Source: Pezizomycotina sp. ARF18
Taxonomy: Eukaryota > Ascomycota
Direction of reading: 5' to 3'
DNA length: 64,000 nucleotides
Assembly (NCBI GenBank): GCA_002224055.1
Contig: AZLU01000039.1
Coordinates: 93,501-157,500, forward strand
The notes below the pieces were generated by a model, which worked only from the letters and a program-made list of their open reading frames with translations, did no database searches and was not told the DNA's origin. The position numbers were made by a program, and so were the translations under genes. The first letter of the stretch is position 1, and each line of letters begins with the position of its first letter. This document shows positions 33,942 through 45,183 of the stretch, in pieces.

Positions 33942-34322
33942 ATGCCTCGCCAACTCCCCTGGAAGAAACTCACCGACGTCCCCGCCGCCGCCCGTCGCAG
34001 GAAGACGAAGTCAGCCGATCCTATCAAACGAGAAACCGAAATCGGAATCGCCTTCGCCGGATGCTTACATCAAGCTAGAGATACCGCGGATGTTGCCTCT
34101 CGACAGTCCGTGAAAGTAGCAGCGGCCGTCAAAAACCTGAGCGATTCATCCGAGGACGAAGGCTTCAAAGCGAGGCAGCTTGCTGGGAAAAGGAAGATGG
34201 AGGACGCCGCAGCAACAGCTCTAAGCAAGAAGCAATCCTGGGCTCTGGAGGCGCTGCTCGTGGGAACAAACCCGCTCGGTTCGCTGATGGACTTTTTAGG
34301 AATGAAATTCTCCCAGGCCTGA
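33942..34322 (+). CDS. Small basic hypothetical protein
   Basis: An uninterrupted frame. An upstream ATG at 33813 is also in frame, but the internal ATG at 33942 gives MPRQLPWKKLTDVPAAARRR, a basic start seen in several fungal hypothetical proteins (recalled, not checked). It then has GIAFAGCLHQARD, a Ser/Asp/Glu-rich patch SDSSEDEGFKARQLAGKRKM and a more hydrophobic end, SWALEALLVGTNPLGSLMDF. The product is about 126 residues, with no TM and no signal peptide. Nuclear localisation is possible from the basic patches. It is one of few genes here without an obvious frame break. Confidence 0.55.
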   Translation: MPRQLPWKKLTDVPAAARRRKTKSADPIKRETEIGIAFAGCLHQARDTADVASRQSVKVAAAVKNLSDSSEDEGFKARQLAGKRKMEDAAATALSKKQSWALEALLVGTNPLGSLMDFLGMKFSQA

Positions 34323-34554
34323 AGTATTTGAGGACCGACTGGGTCATGATGGCATTTCACAGCTGTCCTTGCCAAGGAGAAGTTTGCTCAATGAAGCGTT
34401 TGACTTTCTATTTATTATTTATTCTTTTTTCTGATAAATAAATTCTTGACAGCAAAAAAAATTACCGAATAATTAAATAAATAAAATAAATATTCCGCTA
34501 GCTTTCGACGTCTTTAACCTCTTTAAATTTACATCCAACATCAAAACAACAACA

Positions 34555-36075
34555 ATGCCTCCCACCAACCCCTCATTCGTACTCTCTCGCTGCAGGGCGA
34601 AGTCTTCGAGTCCATCATCAAACACCTTCGCTCACTGGACATCGTCAACCTCTCCGCTCCTGCAATGACTTGGGATTCGTCGTGCCGTTCGCGTACAACA
34701 TCAATGGCGACCTCCATCGCTTCGTCGAGGATACCATTGCGTTCCGCACGTTGATAGGGAAGTACAACGCGCTCGTCTCCGGTTCAAACGCGTTGTATTT
34801 CTTCGAGAGGAAGGTGTGAGATGGAGCCGATCTCGACGTTTATTTGGCCAAAGAAGGAGGGGGAGTTGTGAAGTTTATGAGCTATTTGATTGATGTGGAG
34901 GGTTATGTGTTTAAGCCCTATGAGTTCCAGAAGGTGGAGGAAGGGAGGAGTTTGGAAGAGATAGTAGCGGGGACGTATAAAGTTAGGGAGGCATTAAGGA
35001 GCCATCAGTTTGTTTCGACGATCGTCACTTGAGCTTTGAGGAGGATTTCGACGGGATGGTGTACTACAATGGGATTCGAGTTTGCGGTGTAAGTTCTACA
35101 AGCCTCCCCCTTTTCCGTCCCTCTCTTACAAGACTATAGTGACTATAGGTGGAAAAGAGATGTGCTCATATTAAAATCACAATTTCGCAACAGGTCTTCG
35201 CTCTAGTCCATCAGGGTAATGGGAACCTCGATCGCCCCGAGCGTACGATCCAAATAATCGCCGCGAAAGAACATCCTCTCCTGGCCGTCGTCGAGGACTT
35301 CTACAGCACCGCAATTCTCAACTTCTACACCTACAACGCTGCCTTTTCTCTCTCTTCCCGAATCTCACATTTGTCCGCCGCGCCAACACCCTCACCCGTA
35401 ACATCATCGGCAAGATCGAGAAAAATCTGGAGAAGTATCTTCTCCGGGTTATTATCCTGCCTATGCTAATACCTGGACGGTCTACTCTGGTAAAACAACT
35501 CGCTCAAAGTGCACCGTCGCGTCGGTGACCAACATACCTGGAAGATCGATTTTAACACCAGCATTGTTAATGTTCCGAGGGATCCTGCTGCGGAGGCTGC
35601 AATTGAATATACTACGTTCTCGATAGACACATGATGGAGAAAGTCACGGACGCGATCCTGCCTCGAGTGATCAATAAAAGCCGTATTTCAGGATCCGGTG
35701 AAGTTTGCTGGAGTACAGTCTTCCGAAACTGAATACCCGTGGCTACATGAGGAAATTTCCACCTCGGAATCGAGCGGCCCAATATCTGCCATAATATACG
35801 GATGTTGGACTATGAGTGGGAAAGACGCATCAAGCTTTTCAATTCTTGTAAGACGAATGCGTTGCGTCAACTTCACGAATTTCTTCCGACGAAGTACGCG
35901 GACTGGGAAGCAAAACGGAGGGCCTAAGGTGCGGACTGGGATAAACTGGAGAGGCACCAGGAGCGCAACGATTCGAACTTCTACAATATTTTTGGCCGCT
36001 ACCGTTGGTAGAATAAAAAGGAAAACATGGGAGCGTCGCGATTTTCTACGGAATGCCTTTCTGTTTTCTAATTAG
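34555..36075 (+). CDS. F-box/nucleotidyltransferase-like family, copy 1 (frame-disrupted)
   Basis: First of five related copies in the window. After the ATG at 34555 and a shift, the N-terminus reads LQGEVFESIIKHLRSLDIVN, an F-box-like helix pair. Then comes LIGKYNALVSGSNALYFFER, followed within about ten residues by ADLDVYL. The G-S...D-L-D arrangement resembles the nucleotidyltransferase fold signature. After it: VVKFMSYLIDVEGYVFKPYE. A probable intron near 35085-35150 precedes the second half: IQIIAAKEHPLLAVVEDFYS, LNFYTYN, RVGDQHTWKIDFNTSIVNV and IEYTTFSIDT. The same order occurs in copies 2-4. The C-terminus (FLPTKYADWEAKRR, DWDKLERHQERND) differs from copy 2. Stops and shifts occur at about six places. 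No function is known to me for this family. Confidence 0.7.
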
Positions 36076-37902
36076 AGATGTAACGAGACGACCGTTGATT
36101 GGGTGGGAAATATCTACTTCAATGGACGAGGAGACTCTGACTTCTATTCTGTTCCATACGTTGCATTGCTTGTTTTGTCAATCTATTTTTATGACTTTGA
36201 CTAAATTAAGATACCAGAGATTAAAATTAGTCAAGCTAGGTAAATAAACGATGCTGGGATCATGTTCATGGTCTGGATAATAAGTACTTTCTCAATTGTC
36301 TATGTGTGTTATTAGGCCAGCGACAGAGACGTAGACTCAATATACGGCCCAGCCTTATTCAATACAGCTTTATTCGCTTGTAATATGGGTGTGAATATAA
36401 TAAAGAAAATGAGGGGATGAAGATATATCTACTCGCTGGGGAAATCCCAGAATTGCCATGGAAGAGCCGGAGAGTGGAAGAATAGAGAAGAAAGGAGGAG
36501 AACTCAAGGAACTAGCTAGATCGGCCATGACAAGTATTACTTTCATATTCTTCGACGTAGTGTTATATATATAGCATCTGCGAAGGCTAGCTAGACTTCA
36601 GACCTAGATAACGCATGATCCTTAGAGAACTGGAAATTTTGAACCCACGAATATATTTGGTAACTATCATTTCTTCAAGATATAAGGAGTAAACTTCGAG
36701 ATTGCTTGTATCTATACTGTTTGCGTTCTAATGCAGTCATATATGCATACTTCTTCGAGTTACTAAGGGGAGTTCTGCTCGACGAAGCCTTTTATCTTAA
36801 AAAGAAATTCTTGAAGAAATTAATTTAAACATATTAGCCAAAGCTATATGAAAGTGTATTATCCTCTCTCTACAGATATTCCTTATCTCAAAGAATAAAA
36901 TGAACATCGTAAGAAGATAAAATAGTTAGAGGTTGTCCCTCCTTCAAATCCAACTGTCCTTCTACCTCGGTTTCCGTCGATTCAATCCTTCAAAGTGGAC
37001 CGGTTTTATCGTTGATTATCGTCACATACGGACCAAAAGAAGCATACCAACAGCCCCCTGGACTGCTGTACTGCTAAGTAATTCAGAGTCTACTAGAAAC
37101 GTCTTGAATCTAATCCGCTCAGATCTAGTACGTCAATCATTTTCTATACGACTCGCTCCCTTCTATCGGACTTGCTCCCTTCTATCGGATACTGGATCAA
37201 AGCTGCTCTGCCTCTAGGCTGTACTGATTACTACTAAACCGGCTATTATATGTACGAGTACAAATAACGATCGCTTATTCCTGGGCCACGATTATAGGTA
37301 GTTATAGTTGGTCATGCCGGCTGTCAGCCTTATCGAAGTACTCTAGGAGGTTGGGCATGACGTCCGTGAACACCTTGGGCCTATCTTACGCCCGTCGAAA
37401 TGTTAAATCTGGCCAATACTTGCAAGATCTCCAATGGATTAATCCCTGTGGCGGACGCGACTTGGGAGAGGCTGTCATGGACTTGTGAGAAGGTCGTCGT
37501 TTATGTATTGTATTATGAACGAATATTACTGAACCGTGAGAAGAGAATAGTAATTGACTATTAGAGAGAATGAATTAATTAGATTATTTGATAATTTATT
37601 TATGTACATATATTTATATCTATTTATATTTATTTATTTATATTATTTATATTATTTATATTTATTTATATTATCTATATATCGAAACATTGCGCAATGC
37701 CCGAATCTAGAAGGGTAATTTGCACAGTCTATGGTTATCATGATCATTCGTAACATCGAAAACGCTAAGCTAGACTCTTTAAAACATCAATGTACATGCT
37801 CCTGCGCTAATAGAGACATATTTTCAAACCATATTTACGAAGAGCACTGATGCTCCAACCCGTAGTCCTGCTCTAGCGCCCCTTGGCTGTGATTCGCGGT
37901 CC
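36076..37902. other. Intergenic with a short coding-like fragment and an AT tract
   Basis: Mostly AT-rich. At 37120-37200 a 19-base unit is duplicated in tandem with one difference (ctcgctcccttctatcgga and cttgctcccttctatcgga). At 37315-37505 the minus strand reads VHDSLSQVASATGINPLEIL then QVLARFNISTG and, one frame over, KVFTDVMPNLLEYFDKADSR. This looks like a gene fragment of unknown family. From 37566 to 37682 there is an ATTT/TATA-rich tract. Confidence 0.45.
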
Positions 37903-39493
37903 TTAGCTGGTAATTCGAAAAATCCGGATCGGGATATTCCTCTGCGAGGTTCCGCTCATCGCACGGCTCGGCCGCGGGAAGCTGTACTTGTACTCATATT
38001 CCTCGGCTGCCAACCGCCCGTAGGCACGCGCCGTAGTATCTCGACGATTGACCCTGTGCTGGAGTACTGCCGAACACCCGTCCGCCGCTCTTCTTGCACG
38101 TTTTTGTAGTGTTCGTAGGTGGCTTGCACGAGTTTCCGCATGGAGGGGACGGAAGAGCATATTATGCCGAGGTGGACTTCTAGCCTATATGCGTTTTATT
38201 AGCTTTTTGAAGCGGAGGATGTAGATGGAGGATGGAAAAGAGACTTACAATTGCCATGTTGAAGCGTCTAGTGCGCGCACCGTAACGTCGCTGCTATCGA
38301 CGTATCCTCTAACTTTGTAAGGCGTACGATGCTCGCGATACAGACTAATCCTCCGATAGCTATCAGGACGATAACGACAACCTTCTTCGACGTCGAGAGG
38401 TTTAATTTGAATATAGGAATGATAGGTAGACCGCTAATTAACCACCATTAGCCTCCCATATAAATGTCCCTTGTATTTAGCGACGCAACACTCACATGAT
38501 GATCGAATCTATAGCTATTCAGCGCCGTCAAAAAATAAAACACCGATAAATTGTGCTTCATGCAGTGTATCTGGTCCGGCGGGTAGTTCCACTTATCGAG
38601 GGGGGTGCAGTGGACGGCGAAGTAGATGTAATTGACGACCATGTAAGTCGTAATAACGCCCCCCATGACGTAAGTCGCGAGCCTGAACCACCTGCTTTGG
38701 TAAATTTCGTAGTAAAAGAGGAGAGAGCGAGTTTGAAGAGGAACTGGCAGGTGACGCCGAGCATTTGGTCTACCGGTGCGATCTAGGTTGGACATTTTAA
38801 GGTTAGTATTCAGGGTTTGCTAGGAACAGATGCGAGATTTTCACCTTCCAGTGCATGTTGATGTCGTGCAAGCTGATATTCCAACAGTGGCTATCGAAGT
38901 CTAGGGGATTTAATGTTAGGAATGGTCTATCTTAGAGATTCGCCTAAGGTGGTTCGAAGAACGGTTTACTCACTATGTCGCAGTACTAGGTATACGTCCT
39001 CACAGTTTTCAGCGGCGGCGATGAGCTGGAATGTGGAGGAATATATTAGTCAAGATCCCAGCCGCTCAGAAAGAATCCAAGATCTGGGAGGATCACGACT
39101 TACCCAAGCAAACAATAACACCCAATCTACCAGTTTCATCCCCGAATGATACCGTAATCTCGAATACAACCGTAGTGCGACAACTATCCCCGATACAATC
39201 ATCATGGCTATCCAGAGCGCCGCGAGTCCATGTCTCTTGCTGGTCGGTAAATACTGAAATCTCTCGAGAGTCTGGGTCGCAAACGCTTCCGAGAAATTAC
39301 TTGTTCGCGTCGCATCGCCAACAATCCTCAAAGTTTCGTTCTTCAAGTCGATACTACCACTTCGAAGATTGGCGAGTAGATCGGAGGCTAGTTGGACGGC
39401 CGAAGCGGTGAAATTGTTCGCGTTGTATTGTAGATTGGTACCTACTTGGGCAAGGTAATTTATCTCGTCGTGCGATAGTTCCATACTCTTCAT
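37903..39493 (-). CDS. Fung_rhodopsin (PTH11-like) seven-TM membrane protein, copy 1
   Basis: Seven-TM protein of the fungal rhodopsin-like (SAT5/PTH11-related) domain family, expected in the plasma membrane; possible receptor role by family only. The ATG at 39493 gives MKSMELSHDEINYL and an extracellular region of about 100 residues with NFTASAVQLASDLLANL and YLPTSKRHGLAALWIAMM. TM1 ends in RLYSRLRYHSGMKLVDWVLL, and a GTAAGT donor follows at about 39100. Exon 2 has AAAENCEDVYLVLRH. Next are YEIYQSRWFRLATYVMGGVI, YFAVHCTPLDKWNYP (conserved C-T-P) and CMKHNLSVFYFLTALN, then LSTSKKVVVIVLIAIGGL, VCIASIVRL and RALDASTWQL, then EVHLGIICSSVPSMRKLV, the family's last signature. The cytosolic tail is short and Ser/Arg-rich. 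Frame breaks lie near 38720, 38310 and 38050. Confidence 0.85.
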
Positions 39494-40596
39494 GCACCCA
39501 CAACGAGGCCGAGAATCTAGATGACTTCTATAGTATGCTTCACGCACGGAGCGGTCCAAGTAACCTGTTAAAGACCCGAGATTGATGTGAAAGATCGCAC
39601 AACGAGGCTAGAGAAATAAGTCGATCTCAAGGGAACATCATTTGTTCCTGAATGTGGGGGGCATGCTGGATTATAAATGTATACAAACATGGGACGGTTC
39701 ACAGAGATAGCGGAGTAAGGGGAACCCCCAAGAGCCCAATTCCCCCAAAAAGCCTGCTTATACATGGGCCAATCAGGATAAAAATTCCAAGAGGCCGCCA
39801 AGGGGAACCTCTGCGAACCTTCGGCATTTCGCTGAGGGTCTTACTTGAAACTTGTTTATCGCCGTCTTTTGGATATGAACCGTCGCCTCCATGGCCCCCA
39901 CACACGTGCGTTCAGTAAGCTGTGTAATTGCGAAGCTGACCGGAGACATGAAATTTTGTTCTGACGCCACCCTACCCAAAACAGTTTATCCGGAGACCGC
40001 CGGCAGTGGGCTGTCCAATGGGGGTTTGGTTCGCAAATTAGAAAAAAAAAAAAAACACCGTTCGCCGGCGTTATAAGTTTTCTGCAACAGAGGCCAGGGT
40101 GCTTTCTTGTGCATGTTCTGGCGACGTCCGCCCTGCAGGTTTTTGTCTTAGATTGTTGGCTGCAGGAGATATGCGTATTGACAGAAGAATGCATCGAATG
40201 TCTTTGGAATACTGTACATAAGAACGTTCATGAATAATATACGGGCCAAATTGAACAACTGTCGAACCATGTCCTTGGAGACGATTCCGCGTGCGTCGCA
40301 GAAATCTAAATGAGTAGAGATCTCGCGAAGGTACCAGCGGTTTCAAAACTTGGGTCGGCAACCCGGGTCGGTAGAGTATTCAATCTACATGTTCAGTGAT
40401 CTGGTAATCGTATTATTTTTGCCAAAAAATATCTCGAGTATATTTTGATTATTTTCTCCGCACTAAACGCCGATTATTCGTCGACGACACCTAGCTAAGC
40501 TGAAAGAAAGGGCGTTGGAAAATATTCAAGTACTGGGTAAAGCAGGGTCCAACTTCCGCCACCTGCGATACAACCAGTCACCTAGAAATGCAACTC
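39494..40596. other. Intergenic upstream of the rhodopsin-like gene
   Basis: About 1.1 kb. Short frames on both strands lack motifs. An A-tract (about 14) sits near 40040. Probably the promoter of the minus-strand membrane protein and the 3' flank of copy 3. Nothing else is seen. Confidence 0.5.
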
Positions 40597-42324
40597 TCAA
40601 ACTTCGAACCGGTTTAAATGTCCTCCAATAACAAGGCGAGAGAGCTTTCTAGGGATCAGATTTAATTCTTCAAATTTGAAAATAAAAGGGCTATCATCGC
40701 TTCCTTCGGATTCGCTGGTAGCGGCAGCTGCCGCGGCTTCTTTGATTACCCACCGCCATTCCTCCAGACGTGGTAACAAGAGGGGACGTCCCAGTCAAAG
40801 TACCTAAACCCCTTCGGCTTCGGATCCGGCCGGCCACTTGAAGCAGTTATAGGTTGGGGAGAACGGTCACCCCATCTTCGCCCATTTTCTCACTTCGTCG
40901 TCCTCGTAGGGCCACGATGTAGACCTGCAAGCGTCCTGTTGGCGGGACTCGAGCTCCACAACCCAGCCGTATTTGCTTCGATCAGCATTCAGGGAATAAA
41001 CCACACCCTCAGAAAATACTCCCTTCGGTCAGCCACTCGTGCTCGAAAACCGAGCAGTGCGTGCGCAGGTGCCAGTCTGTCGGTTCACTCCCCACGTGAT
41101 GTTCCGCTTCCCATGTCGGCCTGGTGTCAAACCAGTTCATGCAGAATGTGGAGTACTACTCCGCGACGTAGTTAGGCACCGTCGTGAAGCCGGCGAGATC
41201 CAGACCCGTGGTATCGAGAGGGATTATCCAGCTGAAACAGTCCCCGATCCCTCGATGGGTGTATAAGCCATGGTTTTTGCTTCGTAGAAGGTCCGAGTCG
41301 ATAGTACTTGTGTAAGTATAACCACGCTCGGCGTATTTGTCTAGACCCTCTTTAACGTTTGTTTGTTAAAGGCTGCGTGATGATGCTGACCCCGGTGACG
41401 AAAGGTAAGATAGTGGAAAATAGAATAGGCGTATTCCAGGTATAGAAATTATAGATCCTCGTAGAATAGAAGTCGTTAATTACCGCGCTAATTTGATTAT
41501 CTGCTACAATTATCTATATTGTCTTGTCGCATGGACGGTTACAGAGTAAAGACCTGTGAGGTGAAGATGCTTCAACTTAGTTAACGATCTCGACTAGGGA
41601 ACGCGGTTCCGTAAATAATGTCGATAATGGGGATTAGAAGAGCTCAATACATCTGCGAGATGCTTCATATTGGAGAATTTGCTGGCGATGGCGCGACTGT
41701 CTTGGTCTAGGTCCTGGTTCTCCTTCCGCCACGCATCTCCCCCATAAAAAGCCACGGGACGAGGGGCTCTTCCCCGAACCACTTCTGCCAGGGATACGGG
41801 ATCAGTTTATAATTTTCGGTCCTACTAAGAAAACATCTAAGAATTCCACCGGAGGATTTATTCCCCTCTAAAGACAGGAAAACGAGTATCATTTATGATT
41901 GGTTTGCTATGCTAGTGATATCTAGGTTTTCAACGGGGTGTTTATCTTTCCTAGGGTTCTATTACTTGGTTTCAACCCTTTATTTATTATTATTACGGAG
42001 TCTAGCGTTATTGGTCTTATTATCTTGCTCTTACTATTCAGGATCCTGTTAAAGTAAAACCGGGCTATTGGGCGTTATCAGAACAATCAAGAATTCAATA
42101 TCTTCCAGACCTAACTATGCTTTCTATACTCTTTCATTTGTATAACGGACTCTAAGAGAATATGCGGCTTGGGTAGCTTTGTTGAAAACCCGGTCGTCCC
42201 GAATCGAAGCCATCGCGTTAACCGTAACCGCTTTGAGGCTTTTTACGACCCATGAACCTTGCTCCTGCAGACGCGAGTGTCCGTGCGTATGAAGATCACG
42301 GCTTACATAAGGTGGGGCGTCCAA
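40597..42324 (-). CDS. F-box/nucleotidyltransferase-like family, copy 3 (degenerate N-terminus)
   Basis: Minus-strand relative of copies 1, 2 and 4. The part around 41892-41770 gives LVFLSLEGNKSSGGILRCFL then NYKLIPYPWQKWF, which lines up with the DLDLY...KPYKWQ part of copy 2. The GS motif upstream is not visible, so the N-terminal enzyme-like half looks eroded. From 41480 down, the family block is excellent: IIVADNQISAVINDFYSTRI, YNFYTWNTPILFSTILPFVT, LDKYAERGYTYTSTIDSD. Then TVPNYVAE and YSTFCMNWFDT parallel copy 2's VPASVLEYSTFSVFW, and SWPYEDDEVRKWAKMG parallels MFEDDEVKAIAKRG. Frame changes separate nearly every block. It lies head to head with copy 2, about 110 bases apart. Confidence 0.62.
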
Positions 42325-42435
42325 ACTGAGGGGAAACTGTTTCAGGCCGTTTTCGTTAACTTTATAACTTTAATCTCCATAAAAACACCTACATCTAGAT
42401 CGCGGTCATCGTGTTATCACCTCAACTCGAGTAAT

Positions 42436-43794
42436 ATGGAATCATTGCTCGTTCGCGTACTGTCTTTTCAAGGCCACGAGGTCTACGAGATGCTTTGCTC
42501 TAAGCTCTCGCCCGTAGACCTCTTGAACCTCTCTAACACATGCAGATCCTTGCAATGGATAAAAGCAAGCGGTGGAATATAAACGCGCACCTATCCCGCT
42601 TCGTCCGCGACCCGCTAAAATTCCGATCGCTGATGGCAAGGTACAACGCGATAGTATCCGGTTCGCACGCGCTGCAGTTCTTCGAGGGCACATACTGGCC
42701 AGAGTCCGATTTGGACTTGTACATGCCACCGTCCGAAGAAGACGTTGTGGGGTTTATGAAGTATTTATCCGACGAGGAAGGGTACGAATTGAAGCCTTAC
42801 AAGTGGCAGACTGGCGAAGATACGGAAGCAATAGTCAGGAATGCCGAGGTGAAGGGTCGATCGGGCTCGCTGAACCGGAAGCTGGCCTGGTTCGTGTTCG
42901 CCGACGATATTGAAGATGATGACGGACCCCGGCCAAAGCCCGAGGATAAAGCGGAGGCGGAGACCAGTATCCGTTGCGGAATATTTCCGCGGTATTTTCG
43001 ACGAAGCGGAAGGACGGGAGGACGATACAAATTATTGTGGGGGATCAGCATCCCGTAATGTCTCTTATAGACGGTTTCTACTCGACGCTCGTGCTCAATT
43101 TCTATACGTGGAGAAAGCGTATTCGCTGTTTCCGTATTTAACATTCGTCGGTCGGATCGGCGCGGTACTTCGGAAGCCGATGATAAGATGGGGAAGTGCT
43201 TACTAAAATACAGGCGCCGCGGGTACCGGTATACGAACGCACTAGACCCGAAGACGAATCGCCGCTCAACGGATTAAAAGATCACAGGCGCATCGGCGAC
43301 TACTACACCTGGAAAATGAAGCTCGACACAACCGGCGTCGATGTATCCGGCTTCAAACCCGTCCCCGCTTCAGTGCTAGAATACTCCACCTTCAGCGTAT
43401 TCTGGAACGAACCATTGTGGCGGCCTCAGACTCGGAGCGCGAAATCTCTCACTGGGAACTCGCTTGCAAACTCTTCGTCAACCCGATTTTAGAACACACG
43501 TACCTTTACGACTCCTACGACTCGAAGTCTCCGAAGGGAGCGCCGAGGTCGGATAGGTGGGTGGTGGAGTTTGGCGCGAGGGTGATGAAGTACGCTTTGC
43601 TCGAGTGCTGGATGTTCGAGGACGATGAGGTGAAAGCGATAGCGAAGAGGGGGTACATCGATCACAGCTACCTTTTCCCGGACGAGAAGCCGGATACGTT
43701 CCGCTATAGGGATGGTGAGGTTAAGGCTTGGTATGAGCTGTGGACGAAGGGGAAAGGGATTATGGCTAGTAAAAAGAAGGACCGTAGGCAGTAG
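42436..43794 (+). CDS. F-box/nucleotidyltransferase-like family, copy 2 (best preserved)
   Basis: The clearest copy. The ATG at 42436 begins MESLLVRVLSFQGHEVYEML then SKLSPVDLLNLSNTCRSLQ, an F-box-like N-terminus. Then RSLMARYNAIVSGSHALQFF and, about ten residues on, PESDLDLYMPPSEEDVVGFM. The G-S (residue about 74) and D-L-D (residue about 91) resemble the MNT-type nucleotidyltransferase signature with a longer spacer. It continues with KYLSDEEGYELKPYKWQTGE. The C-terminal half gives VMSLIDGFYSTLVLNFYTW, AYSLFPYLTFVGRI, RRIGDYYTWKMKLDTTGVDV, VLEYSTFSVFWNE, LACKLFVNPILEHTYLYDSY, MKYALLECWMFEDDEVKAIA and FRYRDGEVKAWYELW. The stop is at 43794. At least four frame changes occur. No signal peptide or TM; probably cytosolic or nuclear. 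Function unknown. Confidence 0.75.
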
Positions 43795-44799
43795 GGAACT
43801 AATATTATACCTAGCTCGAGCATTTACACCTTACTACCGAGCCTGAGGGGTTTTGGCTGGGCCAATGCTTGCGCTTTGCACTATTAGTACCTTCCAGAAG
43901 TTTATCTTGGGCATTCAACTGGAACTGGTAGCTCCGAGTCATAACGCGTATTCGTCGCTCTGGCCTGTTCTACCACCGGCTTGAGTCTTGTGTATTAATA
44001 CGTATTACTCCATGGATAAATAGGTATCTATACCATAGTGAAGCTTGCCTTACGGTCTAAGTCTCAGCGATACGGTGATTCACTCGGTATCTTCGCTCGT
44101 CCAACAATCTGGAGAGGATAGAGTACAGACTTGCTGAAATTGGCGAATGCTCGCTACAGCTCAAAGGCTGAACTTTTTAAATCCAGTTTCAACAATAATG
44201 AGTAACTATCATGAGATAAAATGGGATTTCCAATATTGGGGGCTAGGTTTAGTAAATATAAGTGGCCATTCAAGTTTTACTGTGTATGGGGAGGCTAAAC
44301 CGAGATACCTGTTGGGGAATGCAAAGTTGTCAAAATTAAGCGAACTAAAACACCTAAGATAATGCATTGACAAACACATCTGGAATCCAATATCTGTTTC
44401 TATTTCCTCGCGATATGTTATTATTATCACTTGAGCGTACGAGTGGCTGCGGAATTTGGAAGCTACCGTTCTCTTGTTTATTCAAAAGATGGAGAAACAG
44501 ATGTAGTACCGAGATTAGCTTCTCAAAGACTCACAGTCGAATGCACTTTTGGGAAGGCACTCGGTTTGGAAATACCGGCTACTGCTGGCTTTCCGATAAC
44601 GATTATAAGGGCATGCGTGGTGAGATGATTATTCGTGAAAAGATAGAGTATAAATTCAAAGGATTCGGTCTCGACTGGGGATGGATCAAGAAGATCAGCA
44701 AACCATTCAGGACCACATCGAGTTCAAAATCAAAGCATCAATATACTTCCATTACTCCTTTAATCTTACGGTCTCTTTACCGTAGCTCAAACCGCTGTG
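43795..44799. other. Intergenic with unassigned open stretches
   Basis: Two plus-strand stretches look weakly protein-like: 44147-44362 (NISGHSSFTVYGEAKPRYLL) and 44431-44628 (VAAEFGSYRSLVYSKDGETD then LTVECTFGKALGLEIPATAG). They may be one broken small gene. I recognise neither and make no call. The rest is ordinary spacer and the promoter of the cysteine-rich gene. Confidence 0.4.
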
Positions 44800-45183
44800 A
44801 TGAAATGATTCCTTCCAATCCTCGCGGTCGTCAGCGCCGCCCTCGCCGCACTAAAATCCATCGAGCCGATCTCCAACTTTAACAGCCCCAATGACTCTAT
44901 CTGCAGCGTCTGGACAGGGGACTTCACCACCTGCATCCACGACAATCAACTCCTACGCTGTCAGGGCGGTCGATTCTCAACTACCCGATGCAAAATCGGG
45001 ATCGGCGTGATCGGCTGCCGTTTGCAGGACGGAGGAGTCTACTGTGGCGCGACGACGTTCTACAACTCCAACGGCCAGCAGGATACCCCGCCGACGAAAT
45101 GTACCAAGAGCGGATTCGGTGCGTGCTGCGGTATCGGTTTTAATTGCTGCCCGAATAATCCTGACCAATGTGAGAGTAGCTAA
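44800..45183 (+). CDS. Cysteine-rich secreted protein with in-frame TGA at codon 3
   Basis: The frame 44800-45183 is 128 codons counting the stop. It begins ATG AAA TGA and is then open to TAA. After the TGA it reads FLPILAVVSAALAA, a typical hydrophobic signal-peptide core; with the leading Met-Lys the start would be a normal secretion signal, but codon 3 is a stop as given. The mature part is about 107 residues with 12 cysteines, including two CC pairs (ACCGIG and NCCPNN), Asn/Gly/Thr-rich and lacking long charged runs. This size and cysteine load fits small secreted proteins of fungi, including candidate effectors and cell-wall proteins, but no family is recognised. No intron is needed. 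The TGA could be a base error, a TGG-to-TGA (RIP-type) change, or real inactivation. Confidence 0.7.
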
